From Diatrype stigma (Eukaryota; Ascomycota; Sordariomycetes; Xylariales; Diatrypaceae): a DNA stretch of 64,000 nt. Both the position numbers and the translations under genes were made by a program. Shown here piece after piece: positions 23,519 to 35,541 of this stretch. The notes under the pieces were generated by a model. The model did not search any database, was not told where the DNA came from, and worked only from the letters and a program-made list of their open reading frames with translations. Within the stretch, counting starts at the first letter, position 1. Every line of letters begins with the position of its first letter. The stretch is from the NCBI GenBank assembly GCA_022225965.2, contig JAKJXP020000078.1, positions 171,824-235,823 on the forward strand, given 5' to 3'.

Positions 23519-26500
23519 ATGCCTTTCGCAAGACCAAACCCCGCTTTGAACACTGTCCGAAGGACAATTCAAGAGGCATTCGAGAATTTGGAGGCGATTA
23601 TATCCCCCGCCGACTCTCGAAACCTTGGATTAGCTACAATAAAAAACGTCCAAAAAGCGGCCGAGAACATTAAATGCCAATTAACGGCCAGGTTATTGCT
23701 TTGCAATATGAAACGCCTAATGTCTTTTTTTAACGGTTTTGCATATTATTTTAAGTCAATTAAAGTTGCTTGCAACGGAATGCCTTATTTTCTTTAGTTA
23801 TGGGCTCTTATTAAGCTTATCCTTAAAGTAAGTCCGGTGCTTATAATGGCTATGCATATTAAGATAATTAAGAAATTAACAGTAGCTAAAATATAAGTAC
23901 TACTTAAGTCGCATCTAATTATGTCGAATCCTTTAATCGAATTATAAAAGCTTATTCTTAAATTGGAAAATGTTTCATAAGGTTTCGAATTCTCGGTTTA
24001 GCGTTCTGTAAAAATATTAACTTTAAAAAAAGTCTTAAAGTCTTTTATGCCGATATCGTTCGGTTTTATAAATAGGCCTATAAGCTTTTTCGAAAACCTT
24101 ATGCGTTATTATATAATGTTATTATAATATTTTGCTAATAAGAACAGGTTGGCGAATATTATTTGTAATATTTTGGGATCGGTTTTAGCGTCGATTCGAC
24201 AATATCTTAGAAAATCTGAAACATTACGGAGACCTAATAAATAGGAAAGCCAACGCTTTCGACATTTCCGAAATACGCGATGTTAAGCAAAAGGTCGAGG
24301 CTTGGAAGGAATAAAGCCTTATAAAGCTTGACGAATATTACAAAAAGCAAAATACCAATTAACTTCAAGCTATCGTAACTTGGCTAAAACTGGATAACTT
24401 TAAATAACTTGCAATTTTCGACAAGGTTTTTACGGAAGGTTCCAAATATCCGGAAACGGTAAGCAAGATAATGAACTTATTTGGAAGTTCGGTATTCCGT
24501 ATAATGTGGTCGGCGCTTGTTAAGCATCCTGGAATATATTCGATGGTATTTGCTGACTTTAGGTATAATAATGCGGATGGGTACTAAAGAATTAATTCAT
24601 GTCGTCATGGCTTCGAAGCATTTCGGAAATTCCTTTTATCTGGCTTTGTAGAAACCCCGGCAGCGGCAAAAGCATGATTACCGGATAAATAATAAACTTC
24701 TTTCGTTCTTTACCTAGATGCCTCGTTATAATCCATTTTTGCACTTATTCTTATTCGTTATCTATACGATATAATAAAATCCTTCGTTCGATGTTATGGC
24801 AAGCACTTCGCCGAAATGACGAAACGATTGCTTATATGTATTGGGAATTTGTCGTTAATAAGAAAACGCCTAGCATATCCATTTTGAAAGGCTTGCTTAA
24901 AACGGCGATACAGTCCCTTCTATATAATCCCGGGAATGAATTATCGATTCACATAATATTCGATGGTCTAGACAAGATAAAGAACGAAAATCAACGCCAA
25001 GTAATTACAATTCTTAATAAAGTTGCTACCAAATCCCGTACGCAAGGAAATGCCTGCAAGGTTCTAGTTTCGTATCGAAACTTAACGGTATCGAAGAAAT
25101 TCCTACGCAAACAAGTAATGGTTTTTCTTAGCGAAGAGAAAACGAACATGGAGAATGCGATTCGGACGTATGCTAAATAACGGCTTAAAGCAAATCGGCA
25201 CCGATTATCGCAACATGGCCTCCAAGGGAAAGATAAGAGCAATATGAATAACCGCATTGCCCAAAAGGCTAATGGTATATACAAACGTCTCGGCGTTTTT
25301 AAAGTAAATACGTACGCTAAGTATTATATTAAGGTATATTCCTTTGGGCATGCCTAATATTCGATTACTTGGCAATAAATATCTTCCTTGGTCGTTCTGA
25401 GATTACCGCTGCTATTAATACCCTCCTTCGGAAGTTCAGCGAGTTATTAATCGAACCCCCTCTTGTTTATACGTTATTATTTACATTCTATAATTACGAT
25501 AAGATATTGTCGAACATTATTGCATATTTCGATTTTCGTTCGGTGAACCGTTTGCGTACCATCCTTAATTAAATAGCCTTCGCTAAACGCCCACTCAAAA
25601 AAGCTAAATTGCTGTATGCCCTAGCGCTTGCTGCTGGTAATCCAAATATTAAAGAACCAGTGCCATCTTACGTACTTAACCTCTATGCACCACTAATTAA
25701 GAAACGACATAACTCCAGTTTATCTCTCATCCATGTTTTTATTAAAAAGCAAATATGGCGCCCCTATTTAAAGATTAAAGTTAACCTTTTTTTCCAATTA
25801 TCTTCAAAAAGACGCTAACAAGGTTTCTTTAATGGAAGACCAGGCAATCATGAAATAGAGCATTGCTTATATAGCATGTCTACTTTCAGGCCTCGAGGTA
25901 TTTCGGCCGAAATATTCATCATTAAACCGTAATATCCGAATAATAAAAGGACTGCACGGTCTCCACCTATACGCCAATAAATTTTGGATTAATTACGTAC
26001 TAATTATATTTGCACCGGGAAGTCGACTTCATTAATTTCCAAAATTGGTTCCGCTCCTATATGATCTATCCTCCCATCTCCAGTCACTCACGCCTATAAC
26101 CGAGATTAAAATTGTTACGAACGAAATCGATTTGCTGAGAAATAACCCATCTCTTATGGAACACTATCAAGGGATCTACGGCCATGCTCGAGCCATATTG
26201 TCTCTACGGTCGCAGCGAAAAGCTAAAGTCAAGTTACACATAAAAGATACCTTAATCCCATCCTTCAAAAGTTACAATCATATCTAATAAAAAAGGTGTA
26301 ATAGACAATTGCAAAGATCTAAAGGAAATCAAGAGCCTGGCGGATATCGTTTGGAACTACCAAGTTACCCTTACCAAGCTTCTCGGTACGTAGGAATTTC
26401 CTAATGTTTCTTGCGAAGATCTTAATTCATTTAAGCGAAACTTCCGAAGCTCTGCATACACCTGCCGCCTACCTTTATGTCCACGAGCGTCTATCGGTTT

Positions 26501-26906
26501 TAATAACGACGATATTCGAATTGAACATAAGGCTGGATATAATCAGCGTTTTAACTACGCATACCCTGGATGCCAGTACCCTTTATTCACATCTATTCGA
26601 GCACTTAAAGCTTATAACGCGAACCTTCACTCTGCTATGCCTGTCAAAAGAAAATTACGGGATGGAAGAACCCATTTGCTACATAACAGCCAAACGATTA
26701 AGACAGAAATCGAGATTTCACAGAAGATATTCCCTCAATGGAATAAACCAAGCCCTATACGAAATACTACACAAAACCCATCCCAATCCATACCAGAAGA
26801 ACCCCTACTCTTAGGAATAACCTACGACCCTATTACCATTAATGCCTCGTCGTCGCACTCTCGGTTCATTTTTAACGATTCATTTAATAAATTAAAAAAC
26901 GCATAA
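23519..26906 (+). pseudogene. RIP-degraded NACHT (NLR-like STAND) NTPase gene
   Basis: The coding remnant starts MPFARPNPALNTVRR and stays open for 93 codons, then is broken by many TAA/TAG stops. Successive segments match the order of a fungal NLR-like protein: an N-terminal helical domain (23,519-23,800), RRFDNILENLKHYGD and ANAFDISE (about 24,190-24,290), a Walker A at 24,650-24,673 reading RNPGSGKS where GNPGSGKS is expected, MLWQALRRNDETIAY, a Walker B-like IIFDGLDKI (about 24,955-24,980), and a winged-helix-like stretch near 25,370-25,570. The C-terminus (about 26,390-26,640) has CEDLNSFKRNFRS, CRLPLCPRASIGF and YPGCQYPLFTS, a Cys/His finger-like domain. At least one intron is likely near 24,459 (GTAAGC). 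NLR-like proteins of this kind act in fungal self/non-self recognition and programmed cell death; this copy is inactive. The Gly-to-Arg change in Walker A (GGA to AGA) fits RIP. Confidence 0.85.
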
Positions 26907-27445
26907 AAATTAAAGTAATTATTTAATAAAACGAATTAATTATTCGTTAAGTAATTAAAAAAAAACGTACGACATCTTTTTAATTATCGTTTAACTTTAA
27001 AAAAAAGCAGCGATATTTTATAATTTAATCGTTATAATAGTTATATAATTTAAACCTGACATAATTTAATTAAAGCCTTTAAATGTATTAATTATCGTAT
27101 TTTAAATCGTAAAGTTTAAAAAAAGTATCGATTTTTATAACGAAAGCCGTAACGTTTACGTCGTAATTAAATAAGACCTTATTATAAAAGCCGAAAATAA
27201 TAAGTATTTTAATTATAATAAATACGGCCATTAAATTAAAAATTATTTTAAAGAAATGTTATTTTAAAAAAATAGTATAATACGGAAATTATAACCGGAA
27301 ATTTAAGCTTAGGAAATACCTTAAGCATTCGGGCTTTTAATTGGTTGGACCCACTATACGTGCTCTAGGAACTGGTCGAGCCAGCTAGCTCCGTTTTCTT
27401 AGCCAATGAAATAGTCCCCTTTGGAAGTATTATACATTAGCTTAA
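26907..27445. other. AT-rich RIP-affected DNA, unclassified
   Basis: Very AT-rich sequence with no readable coding remnant. The part from 27,330 to 27,440 is richer in CA/TG and looks less mutated. Confidence 0.5.
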
Positions 27446-28056
27446 CTTACTTACCGCCACGGCTATTCTAACGGTCACTTAGGCTATTCCGACGGTCTTT
27501 AATCATATTCGAAAGAACTGCTTATACCGATTTACTATATACATTTAGGTAGCAGTTTAATACGGCACATCTTTTATAATATTATAACTTGCCTTAACTT
27601 TAAGTTTTAATATTATCGTCGCCTTTACTTATATAATTGCTAGCTATATAATTGCTAGCTATATAATTGCTAGCTATATAATTGCTAGCTATATAATTGC
27701 TAGCTATATAATTATTAATTATATAATTATTAGTAATAATTACGTAGCATTATACTTAATAATAGCCTTATAAATAAGAAATACCTATTTAAATAAATAA
27801 ATACTTAAGACGTACCTATTTGCGCTGCCGCTATTAGGTATTGCCGGCGACGTTTACGATAGCTTCGTATGAATTAAATATTTATACGAACTATCGCGGA
27901 AACATCGAAAGATATCCAAAGCATGGAAGTACGACATGCTGTACCAGAATGCCACCTGATGTATATAGTGGATCGGTACATACTGTCTTTCCAAATGCGG
28001 TTAGAGACCGTCGGAATAGCCTAAGTGACCGTCGGAATAGCCGTGGCGCTTACTTA
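27446..28056. mobile_element. MITE-like element with ~45-bp TIRs and 8-bp target duplication
   Basis: The ends 27,454-27,500 and 28,006-28,048 are inverted copies of one another, reading CGCCACGGCTATTCNNACGG inward, each with an internal direct repeat of GGCTATTCCGACGGTC. CTTACTTA flanks the element at 27,446-27,453 and 28,049-28,056, an apparent 8-bp target-site duplication, as made by hAT elements. The element is about 595 bases and carries no transposase. Its left half contains the 15-bp tandem repeat at 27,629-27,718. The right half still has many CA/TG dinucleotides while the left is AT-rich. Confidence 0.75.
27629..27718 (+). repeat. 15-bp tandem repeat TATATAATTGCTAGC, about 6 copies
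   Basis: Five near-perfect copies and degenerate ends lie inside the MITE-like element. GCTAGC and TATATA make each unit partly palindromic. Confidence 0.85.
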
Positions 28057-28679
28057 CTAACGCCAGACCCGTAATTCCGTACGATGCACCCAATAAAAAC
28101 GCGTACAGCTCATCCACCCAAAGCCGGATCCGTAATTCCGTACGATGCACCCAATCACAGCCCGTACAGCTACCCATTACAGCCAGCCTACCTGCTACAG
28201 CTGCTACAGCCACACCAGTTACCAGCCACTTTTTACTACCAGCCACATACTTATTGCAGTCCTTATTTCCTAGCCGTTTAACGGGCGTAAGTCCGTATAA
28301 CCTCCGGTTAGGTTTTAACGGCTTAAGGGTTTTCTTTTTTTCTCTTTTTTTCTTATAAGCCGGCTTAAATCTTTTTTTAAGTACGCATATAAACTAACGT
28401 TTAAGAAGTACGAATATAAAATAACATTTAAAAGATATAAATAAAATAGCGTTTAAAAGATACGTGAAATTTTTTCGGACGTTTTTTTTAAAAAAAAAAG
28501 GCTTCCCGTAACGCGTAAAATAAAGGCGAAATTCTCGAAAAATATATAATATGCGAATATAAATAAAAGGATTACTTTTAAAGAAACGTTTTATTAAGAT
28601 ATTATTAATATTAAATTCCTATTAGCCTTTAATAAGCTTAAAGAAAATAAACGATTCCGCGTATATTTTACCAGCGTCG
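28057..28679. other. Unclassified segment with 61-bp direct repeat and Pro/Tyr-rich frame
   Basis: CCGTAATTCCGTACGATGCA occurs at 28,069 and again at 28,130, each followed by CGTACAGCT. The plus frame from 28,084 to 28,281 is open and rich in Pro, Tyr and Gln (SPYSYPLQPAYLLQLLQ). I do not recognise a family, and it keeps CA/TG dinucleotides unlike its flanks. Downstream (28,300-28,480) is T-rich, then has loosely repeated ATATAAANTAACGTTTAA units. Confidence 0.45.
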
Positions 28680-30740
28680 AAACATTCTTTTATAACTCTC
28701 TTTTCTTATTCTTATACTTTATTAAGACCTCTTTTTATATAGTTCTTCTTTATATTATAAGCTTTACCCTTATATTTGCCTTTAAATTAAGCAAATCCCT
28801 CGAAAATGTCGGATATCATTTATTCTTAACGACCCTTAATCTTTTCGTAATAAACCTTCGGAACAAATCTTAAGAAATCGGTTTCCGTTATTCTTATAAA
28901 TCCATTTACGATAGTTAATAATAACGACAATACTTCGAAGGCCATTTTTCTTATCTTGAAAAGGCTAAATGATAAAACGGCGGTAACAAAGCCTAGTATT
29001 CCAAAAAGATATAAGTCCTAAAAAAACCTTTTTACTTATCTTCCTTTAGAAACCCCTAAAGATTCCCCAATAAATTCCATTTTAGCCGCAATTAAACTGA
29101 TACGTAAAAAGAAAAAATAAAGCCTTCGGGTCAAGTTCGAGGTGCTTATAATCTATTTCTTATTTCTCGATACCGCCCGTAATGCATTTTAATAATCCAT
29201 ATTTATGCATTAATAATAGGCCCGATTAATATATTGATAAATTAAACAGCTTATAATAAACCTAGTTAACGCAAAAAGCACGGAAAACTTTAATTGTTTT
29301 TATATTACGTATATAAAAATAAAAAGCCTAACTGCCTTTCGTTACGTTTTTTTACTCGATTCTATATATCCGGTGGTTATAAGAACCTAATAGCTTAAAA
29401 ATAAATGGCCTACCCGATTGCAACTAGTTACGGACCTAATCGAAAAATACGCACGCCCCTTACTTCTGCAACAAAAATGGCCAATACGCCCGTTTCCGTT
29501 CCTAACCAACAGAAAAAGAAACAAAAAAATATAAAAAATGTCTCTTCTTTCTTTTTTTTTCCGACCTTATTATTTATTCTAACGGCTTTAGGATTAACCG
29601 TATAGGCTGGGGCTTTTTCGATTATTAAGGCGGCTAACGTGTTTACGCTTTTTATAGGCTACTGTTTAACGCAAAAGTCTTCGACGAAAAAGTTATCGCC
29701 GTCCGATAAATAGCTTTATAGGCAAAAAATAACTGATATAACCTAAATATTCCCCATTTAGGCATATATTTTCATATTAATAATACCGCAATTATTCGGT
29801 ACCTTATAAATAATTTATCGAATAATTTCCAAAACGATTTCTTTTAGTTTTACGAAACCATCGTACGCATTCGCCTTAAACCCTTTTTCATTTAATGGGC
29901 CCCTAAATACGTCGATATCGAAAAAAACGAAACAACAAACGTCCAAACCAAGCTTAAAATTAACCTTTCCGTCGAACATGTATCCGACGATTCTTTTCGA
30001 ATCATAATTTTTATATACCTCCGACGCATTAATAAAAAAAAGCGTTCATTCGTTTTTTCGACCTAATAATTACGTAATACCCTTTTTATATATATACGTT
30101 AAGAACTTAAAATAAATAAGCCCTTTAAAAAGCTTATCTTCGTTCGATCGACATTTTATTAATTTTTCGCTAAACGCTCCGGTTATAAAGACTTTATCCC
30201 GTATTATCGACGATTTAATTACCCGAAAATGAAATATTACTGCAAATACGGAAAAGAAAAACCCTAAGCTATATCGTATAATATAACCTATTTCAAAACG
30301 TCCTTAAAATGCTAGGCATCCGTCGAAAACGAAAAGCGGAAAAACTTTTTGGCCATAATAGTCATAAATACTTCGTCGCCTTTTTTAAAAAGGCATACCT
30401 ATACTAATAAATAACACGAAACAACGATACGCTAAATTCATTCCAAAACAAAACAAAACGGTAAGGCCCTAAAAAAGAATAAAACCGACCAGTAAAAAAT
30501 AAAACCCCTTTTTCTTAGTTATATTTTCCTAAAGTTCTATTAATACGTTCGTACTTTGTTTTAAATATAATGTTTCTTAATACTTTAACCGTTTCATATA
30601 TTATATAATATCGGATTATATAGTCTTAATTATTTTATAAACCTTTTATATCCCTTTCGGAAATGGTTATATATAATTAAATATATTAATTAAATAAGTT
30701 CATTCGGACGTAAAAATATATTATTATTATTATTATGTTA
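28680..30740 (+). mobile_element. LINE copy, internally deleted, RIP-degraded
   Basis: It starts with the LINE 5' leader (also seen on the minus strand at 43,690 and 55,440), then the ORF1 N-terminus (readable as KAIFLILKRLNDKTAVTKP, about 28,940-29,120). At about 29,360 it jumps directly to the linker between reverse transcriptase and RNase H, so roughly 4 kb of ORF1 and ORF2 is missing. RNase H is readable from about 29,600, the C-terminal Cys/His block near 30,230-30,260, and the 3' end at 30,560-30,720. The tail is (TTA)n, which is (TCA)n after CpA-to-TpA mutation. Confidence 0.75.
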
Positions 30741-30756
30741 CGTTTTTCTTTCGTTA

Positions 30757-33495
30757 ATGATAATGATGATGATGAATTTTTACGTCCGGATGGACCTATT
30801 TAGCTAGTTACCTTTAGTTATATATGCCCACCCCCGAAGGGAGTATTAGAGGTTTATAGGGTGACTAAATTTATATAAGGGCCGATATTGTTTAGTATAT
30901 GGGACGGCTGGAGTATTTAGGGGCGTTTGAAGCCCCGGGACAAAGCGCGAGCGTATTGGGGTCTGATATAGGAAATGGTTTTTATCCTTCCGGCGCTGGC
31001 TGTTTTTTTCCGGAGCCTTATTAGCGTCCGTTGCTTATCTTTTGGAGCAGGTCCAGAAATGTTGTTTTATTTTTCCGCCGACATCCCATAGGGATGCGCC
31101 TTTTTAATGAAGGCTGCAAAGTTTCGGTAGCCGTTATGGCTAAAAAGTTCGTCCGTTTCGCGTCCGTATCGAATCCTTAAGGTTCGGGGGGTGCCTTAAA
31201 ATAGGCCGTAAGAAACAATATGGCCTGGTTCCTTTTTAACGCCGTATCGGCATTGATATTTGGTAATAAAGTCCTTAAAATAATTAAAGCGTATATAATA
31301 ATTAATAAAGTTTTTATGGCCGAAACGTTTTGCGAAAAAACGATACAGAATTGTTCGAATAAGAAATAGCTCTTTAGGAGGCTTTTTCGTTTCGAGCCTT
31401 TAGCGTTAATAAAAAAGGAATATATTACGGAACCATTAGGTGGAAAAAACGAATAAACGTTTTTTCCGGCTGATACGTCGTAAATAAGAAAGGATTATAA
31501 TGCCGGTAATATAGTCGTCGTCGTTAATGGCCGGTTGCTTTGCGCTTAATTTGGCTTAAGCGTTTGCGGCTTCGTTGTTTTCGATTTCGACGTATTCGGG
31601 AGCCTATTAAACGGAAAAGACTTAAAGGCGTATTCGGAAAACAGCTTAATAAAAGATTAAGAAGTTTTATTAAAGGTTATTCGAAAAATATCCGAAAATA
31701 TATCGAATAATTGCCGTATTATCGATGCAAAAGTATAAACTTATTAAGGGAAATTTTAAGTCGTATTAAACGTTTTTTGCTTATTATGCCGCTTTATATA
31801 CGGTTATTATTTTATTATCGAAAATCCTTACGTTTAAAAGTAATTTATTGGTTACATATAAGCGTTTGTCGCTTTAATAAGCAATAAAGCCCTAACTAGT
31901 TCGGTTAATTCTAAAACTATTAGAATAAATAATTAGATTTCGAAAAGGAACGGATTCGAGTTATTTTTATGGGCGTTTTTTTTTCTTTTTTTTATTAACT
32001 AAAACGAATAGCGGCTTATTTAGCCATTTTCTGTTTAAAAATAAAGGACGGGGGCAGTTTATTATTAAGTCCGACGTTAATTATAATTACGTAAATTATC
32101 GTTTTTTTAAATTAATTAATGCGTTAAACAACGGAATAAATCGGATCCAAATTGCGGAATCGGATAACGTATTGTTTTCGTATTTATTCGTATATTATTC
32201 TTATAAGGAAAATATTTAATTCGCGATATAAAATGGAAACGTTAATGGTACGCCAAATTAAAAGAATTGCTTTAGCGGCAATTTTAAATAGCTTATCGAA
32301 AACTATAAGGTATTTTAAAACGCTTATAAATGCGAATCCCTATTTTTTAACCGCTGTGCATTTTTTAAAAAAAATATTAAGCTTTCGCGCCGTAAGTAGC
32401 TATTAATATTACGTAAGCCTTTATTATTATTACAGTTTTATTCGGTAATAATTATTTTAGTATTTTATTAAAATAACGGATATAATTAATAACGCGTAAG
32501 GCTTTAGCGGCTTATTTAAACGCGTATTTTTTAAAGCTTAATTTGGAATCGAAAAAAACGTCCAATTACTTAATCGCTTTTTTGGATGGATGTATTTCGA
32601 AACTTTCTGTGATAACCGGATTATTTAAAAGGATTCGGCTTTTATGGAAATATTTAAGGTCGCTTTTGGCTGGATGGAAAATAAGGGCGTTTTTTCGTTT
32701 CCAGTTAAGAGTATTTAAAACGTCGGCTATTAATAAGGCGATAGTTTTAATTATGATTTTACTTATACGTAATATTGTTACGTCGTCGGCATATTCGAAG
32801 CGGATTAGTAAGGCGTTTTTCCGGAAAAGGGATTCCGTATATAGCATAAACAGTATTGGAAATAGTAAAAAGCTTTAGGAAATACCGTAAAACAAAAGGC
32901 TAGGATTTGTAATAACGTTTTTTATTCGAATAAATGCGAAGCGATTACTTATAAAAGAATTAATCCATTTAATTAATAAGTGGTTTTATTTTTATTGTCG
33001 CAATCGAAATATTAATTTATCGCGTAATACCGCATTAAAAACGTCCGTAACGTTTAATATTAAGAATAATGCGACTTTATATTAAGCGAAAACCGTTTTT
33101 ATATCGTATATAACGCAAAATACTAAGTTTAATGCCGACCTTTTAAATAACGTATTAAATTGCTATGTATTAATAATACTTTTGCGAATAGTTATTATCG
33201 ATATGCGTTTAGCAATTAGCCGTTTCAGGCTTTTTTCGAAACAAGAAAGAAAAAATGAAACGCCAGGATTTTATTGCCGTAAAGTCGAACTTGCTTATTT
33301 TGGAAAGCATAACGATTTCGGCAATACGGAAGGGGATTAAATGGTATCCGTACCGCAGGCATTCTTCGTATAAAGTGCGGATGGCGTTTTTAATGGCCGG
33401 CCATGCATATTAGAACAGCAAGGCCGTTAGTTCGTCTTTTTTTTGGAGCCGTATTGGGGGTCTTAATGCAGACGTCCTTTGCTTTCGCCATCGTC
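30757..33495 (-). mobile_element. 5'-truncated LINE copy, RIP-degraded
   Basis: On the minus strand it contains part of reverse transcriptase, RNase H, the C-terminal block and the 3' end (about 30,960-30,770), with a (TCA)n tail. It abuts the LINE that follows at about 33,495, where the 5' leader/ORF1 region of a plus-strand copy begins. Confidence 0.75.
32566..32847 (-). pseudogene. LINE reverse transcriptase fragment with intact YADD
   Basis: A 93-codon open frame reads LYTESLFRKNALLIRFEYADDVTIL, here split in two as LYTESLFRKNALLI and RFEYADDVTIL. YADD is the catalytic box of reverse transcriptase. The downstream NWKRKNALIFHPAKSDLK block matches the other LINE copies in the window. Outside this frame the coding sequence is interrupted. 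Confidence 0.85.
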
Positions 33496-34257
33496 GTTTT
33501 CCTTTCGTTAATACTACCGGAAAACCCTATCGATTTCGTTTTTAACGAATCCCATGAAAATACGCCTTTATTTTAAAATAAACGACGCGTATTTTTTGCA
33601 TTACATTTATCGGAGATCACCGTTACGTTATCGTCGCCGCCGTTAGTAATACTTTAATTATACGTATCGGTATTTCGTTTTAAAAACGGTAACGCTTAGA
33701 AATGAACCAACGTCGCGAAAAAACCCAGGAGGCCTAAAAGAATAAAAACCCCAGGCCTTAACAAATCAATATAACCCTAACCTTAATCGGCAAAAAAAGC
33801 CGATAATCGGCTTTTTTTACGTTTTATTTATAACTATTTATAATATATATTACGTTTTATAAATGTCCGGGCTATAACAATTAATACCTTAGAGCTTAAT
33901 TTATACGAAATTATTAATACTTAAAAGATTAAAATTAAATAGGCATTACGTTTTCGTAATAATACCGCTAAACAACATATATTTAACGAAACCTTCAAAA
34001 TAAAAGGCCTGGTCATGGAAAAAAAAAAATCAAAAACTGACATATTTATATCTTAATTAGGGTTCTAAAAAAGCTTCGTATGTATATAAGCCTTTAATTT
34101 ATCGACGCAATAATCGGAACGGAAATAATAGCCCAAATAAACGTCGATCCAATTTCCTTATATCGTTTTAAACGATACGTTTTCGGCGCCCTTATATAGA
34201 AATAAATCGTAGCGTTTTCCTAAACCGTTAAACGCTTCAAAATATTCGGCTTTCGCT

Positions 34258-34518
34258 TTGGAAAGCTTATTATTAAGGTTCTTAAAATTACTTAATGCCA
34301 GATATGCCTTGGCTTTTATAACGGGCGACATTACCATAAAGACTTGCGATATTAATACTATAACAAGAAATATAAAATACATAAAGCTATTCGTTAAAAA
34401 TATTCACGAAAATGAAATTAAATATTCCAATTATCGCGGCCTTTATAAATTGGATTCGTTAACATATCCGGCCCGACTAATAAGAAAGAACGGCAAAATC
34501 GTCCGGCTAACTAAGTAA
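34258..34518 (+). pseudogene. LINE ORF1 zinc-knuckle fragment
   Basis: The frame reads KYSNYRGLYKLDSLTYPARL, then RKNGKIVRLTK. The other copies read KCLNCCGP and SLICPTR at the same place, so the knuckle Cys and His residues have become Tyr, as TGY-to-TAY and CAY-to-TAY changes expected of RIP. ORF1 of LINEs is an RNA-binding gag-like protein. Confidence 0.8.
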
Positions 34519-35541
34519 CAATTCGTTAAAATTAAACAATTAAAGAAATAACAATATAATAAGGTATTATTAAAAAAGAAAAAGACCTAATAACCGACTT
34601 AACCTTAAACCTAGGCTTAGGCTTAGGCCTAAATCCGGATGTCCGAAAATAAGAAAAAAAGAAAAAAAGACGACCTTATGGGGTCCCTTACCCCGGCAGG
34701 CCCTAGGACCCTTAAAGAACCGCAACCGCTACCATTTCCCTTTCCGCCGTTATAAATAACGCGCCGGACATTTCTCTAATTCCTTTAACCTTTTTAACTT
34801 CTTTAACCTTTTGCTTTCGCTTCTGCCGTTACGGCACCAAAAGTAACTAAAAAGGCAGAAAAAACGGCGAAAACATTTATATCGACGACGCTAACGAAAA
34901 AAAAGACGACTCTTTATACGACAATAACGGAAAAATAAAGAAATACCTTATATTAGCGGGCCTCTTTATTTTGAACGTTATCTAAGCAATAAATAAACGT
35001 TAAGCCCGACTTTATAAAGCCATCGCTAAAAGCGCCTTAACGGCAAACGTTAACGATAACTTAAACGAGTTAATAAATACCCTTCGTTTACGTAAGGTTA
35101 TCTTTTTCGAAAAAGAATCCGATTTTTATAATTGGAAAACCGACGAAAAAGAGAAAGAACGCAATACGTTCGGAAAGAAGCAAATTTTTATAACCGATGG
35201 AAATAACGAAACGACGATTTTAGCCCTTTTACCGCAGCACCGTTCGACTTTTAAAACAACTGTTTATAATATAAGTTAATATTCGTAAGAATAAAAAAAA
35301 GGCATTATATACGATATAGCGCTTAAAACAACGAACGACATGAAAACAAACGTCGTATTAATATAAGAACCGTAAATTATAACGTTTTACGGCAAACGAT
35401 AAATTAAAACCTACTTTCGATATAATACTTTTTTCCCAATAAAAGACTAAACAAAGCATCCTAAAGTCCTTATATACGTCCGGAAAAATCTTAATTTTAA
35501 TACTGCGCAATTGCGTTCTTTCGTTATTAAAGACGTAATCG

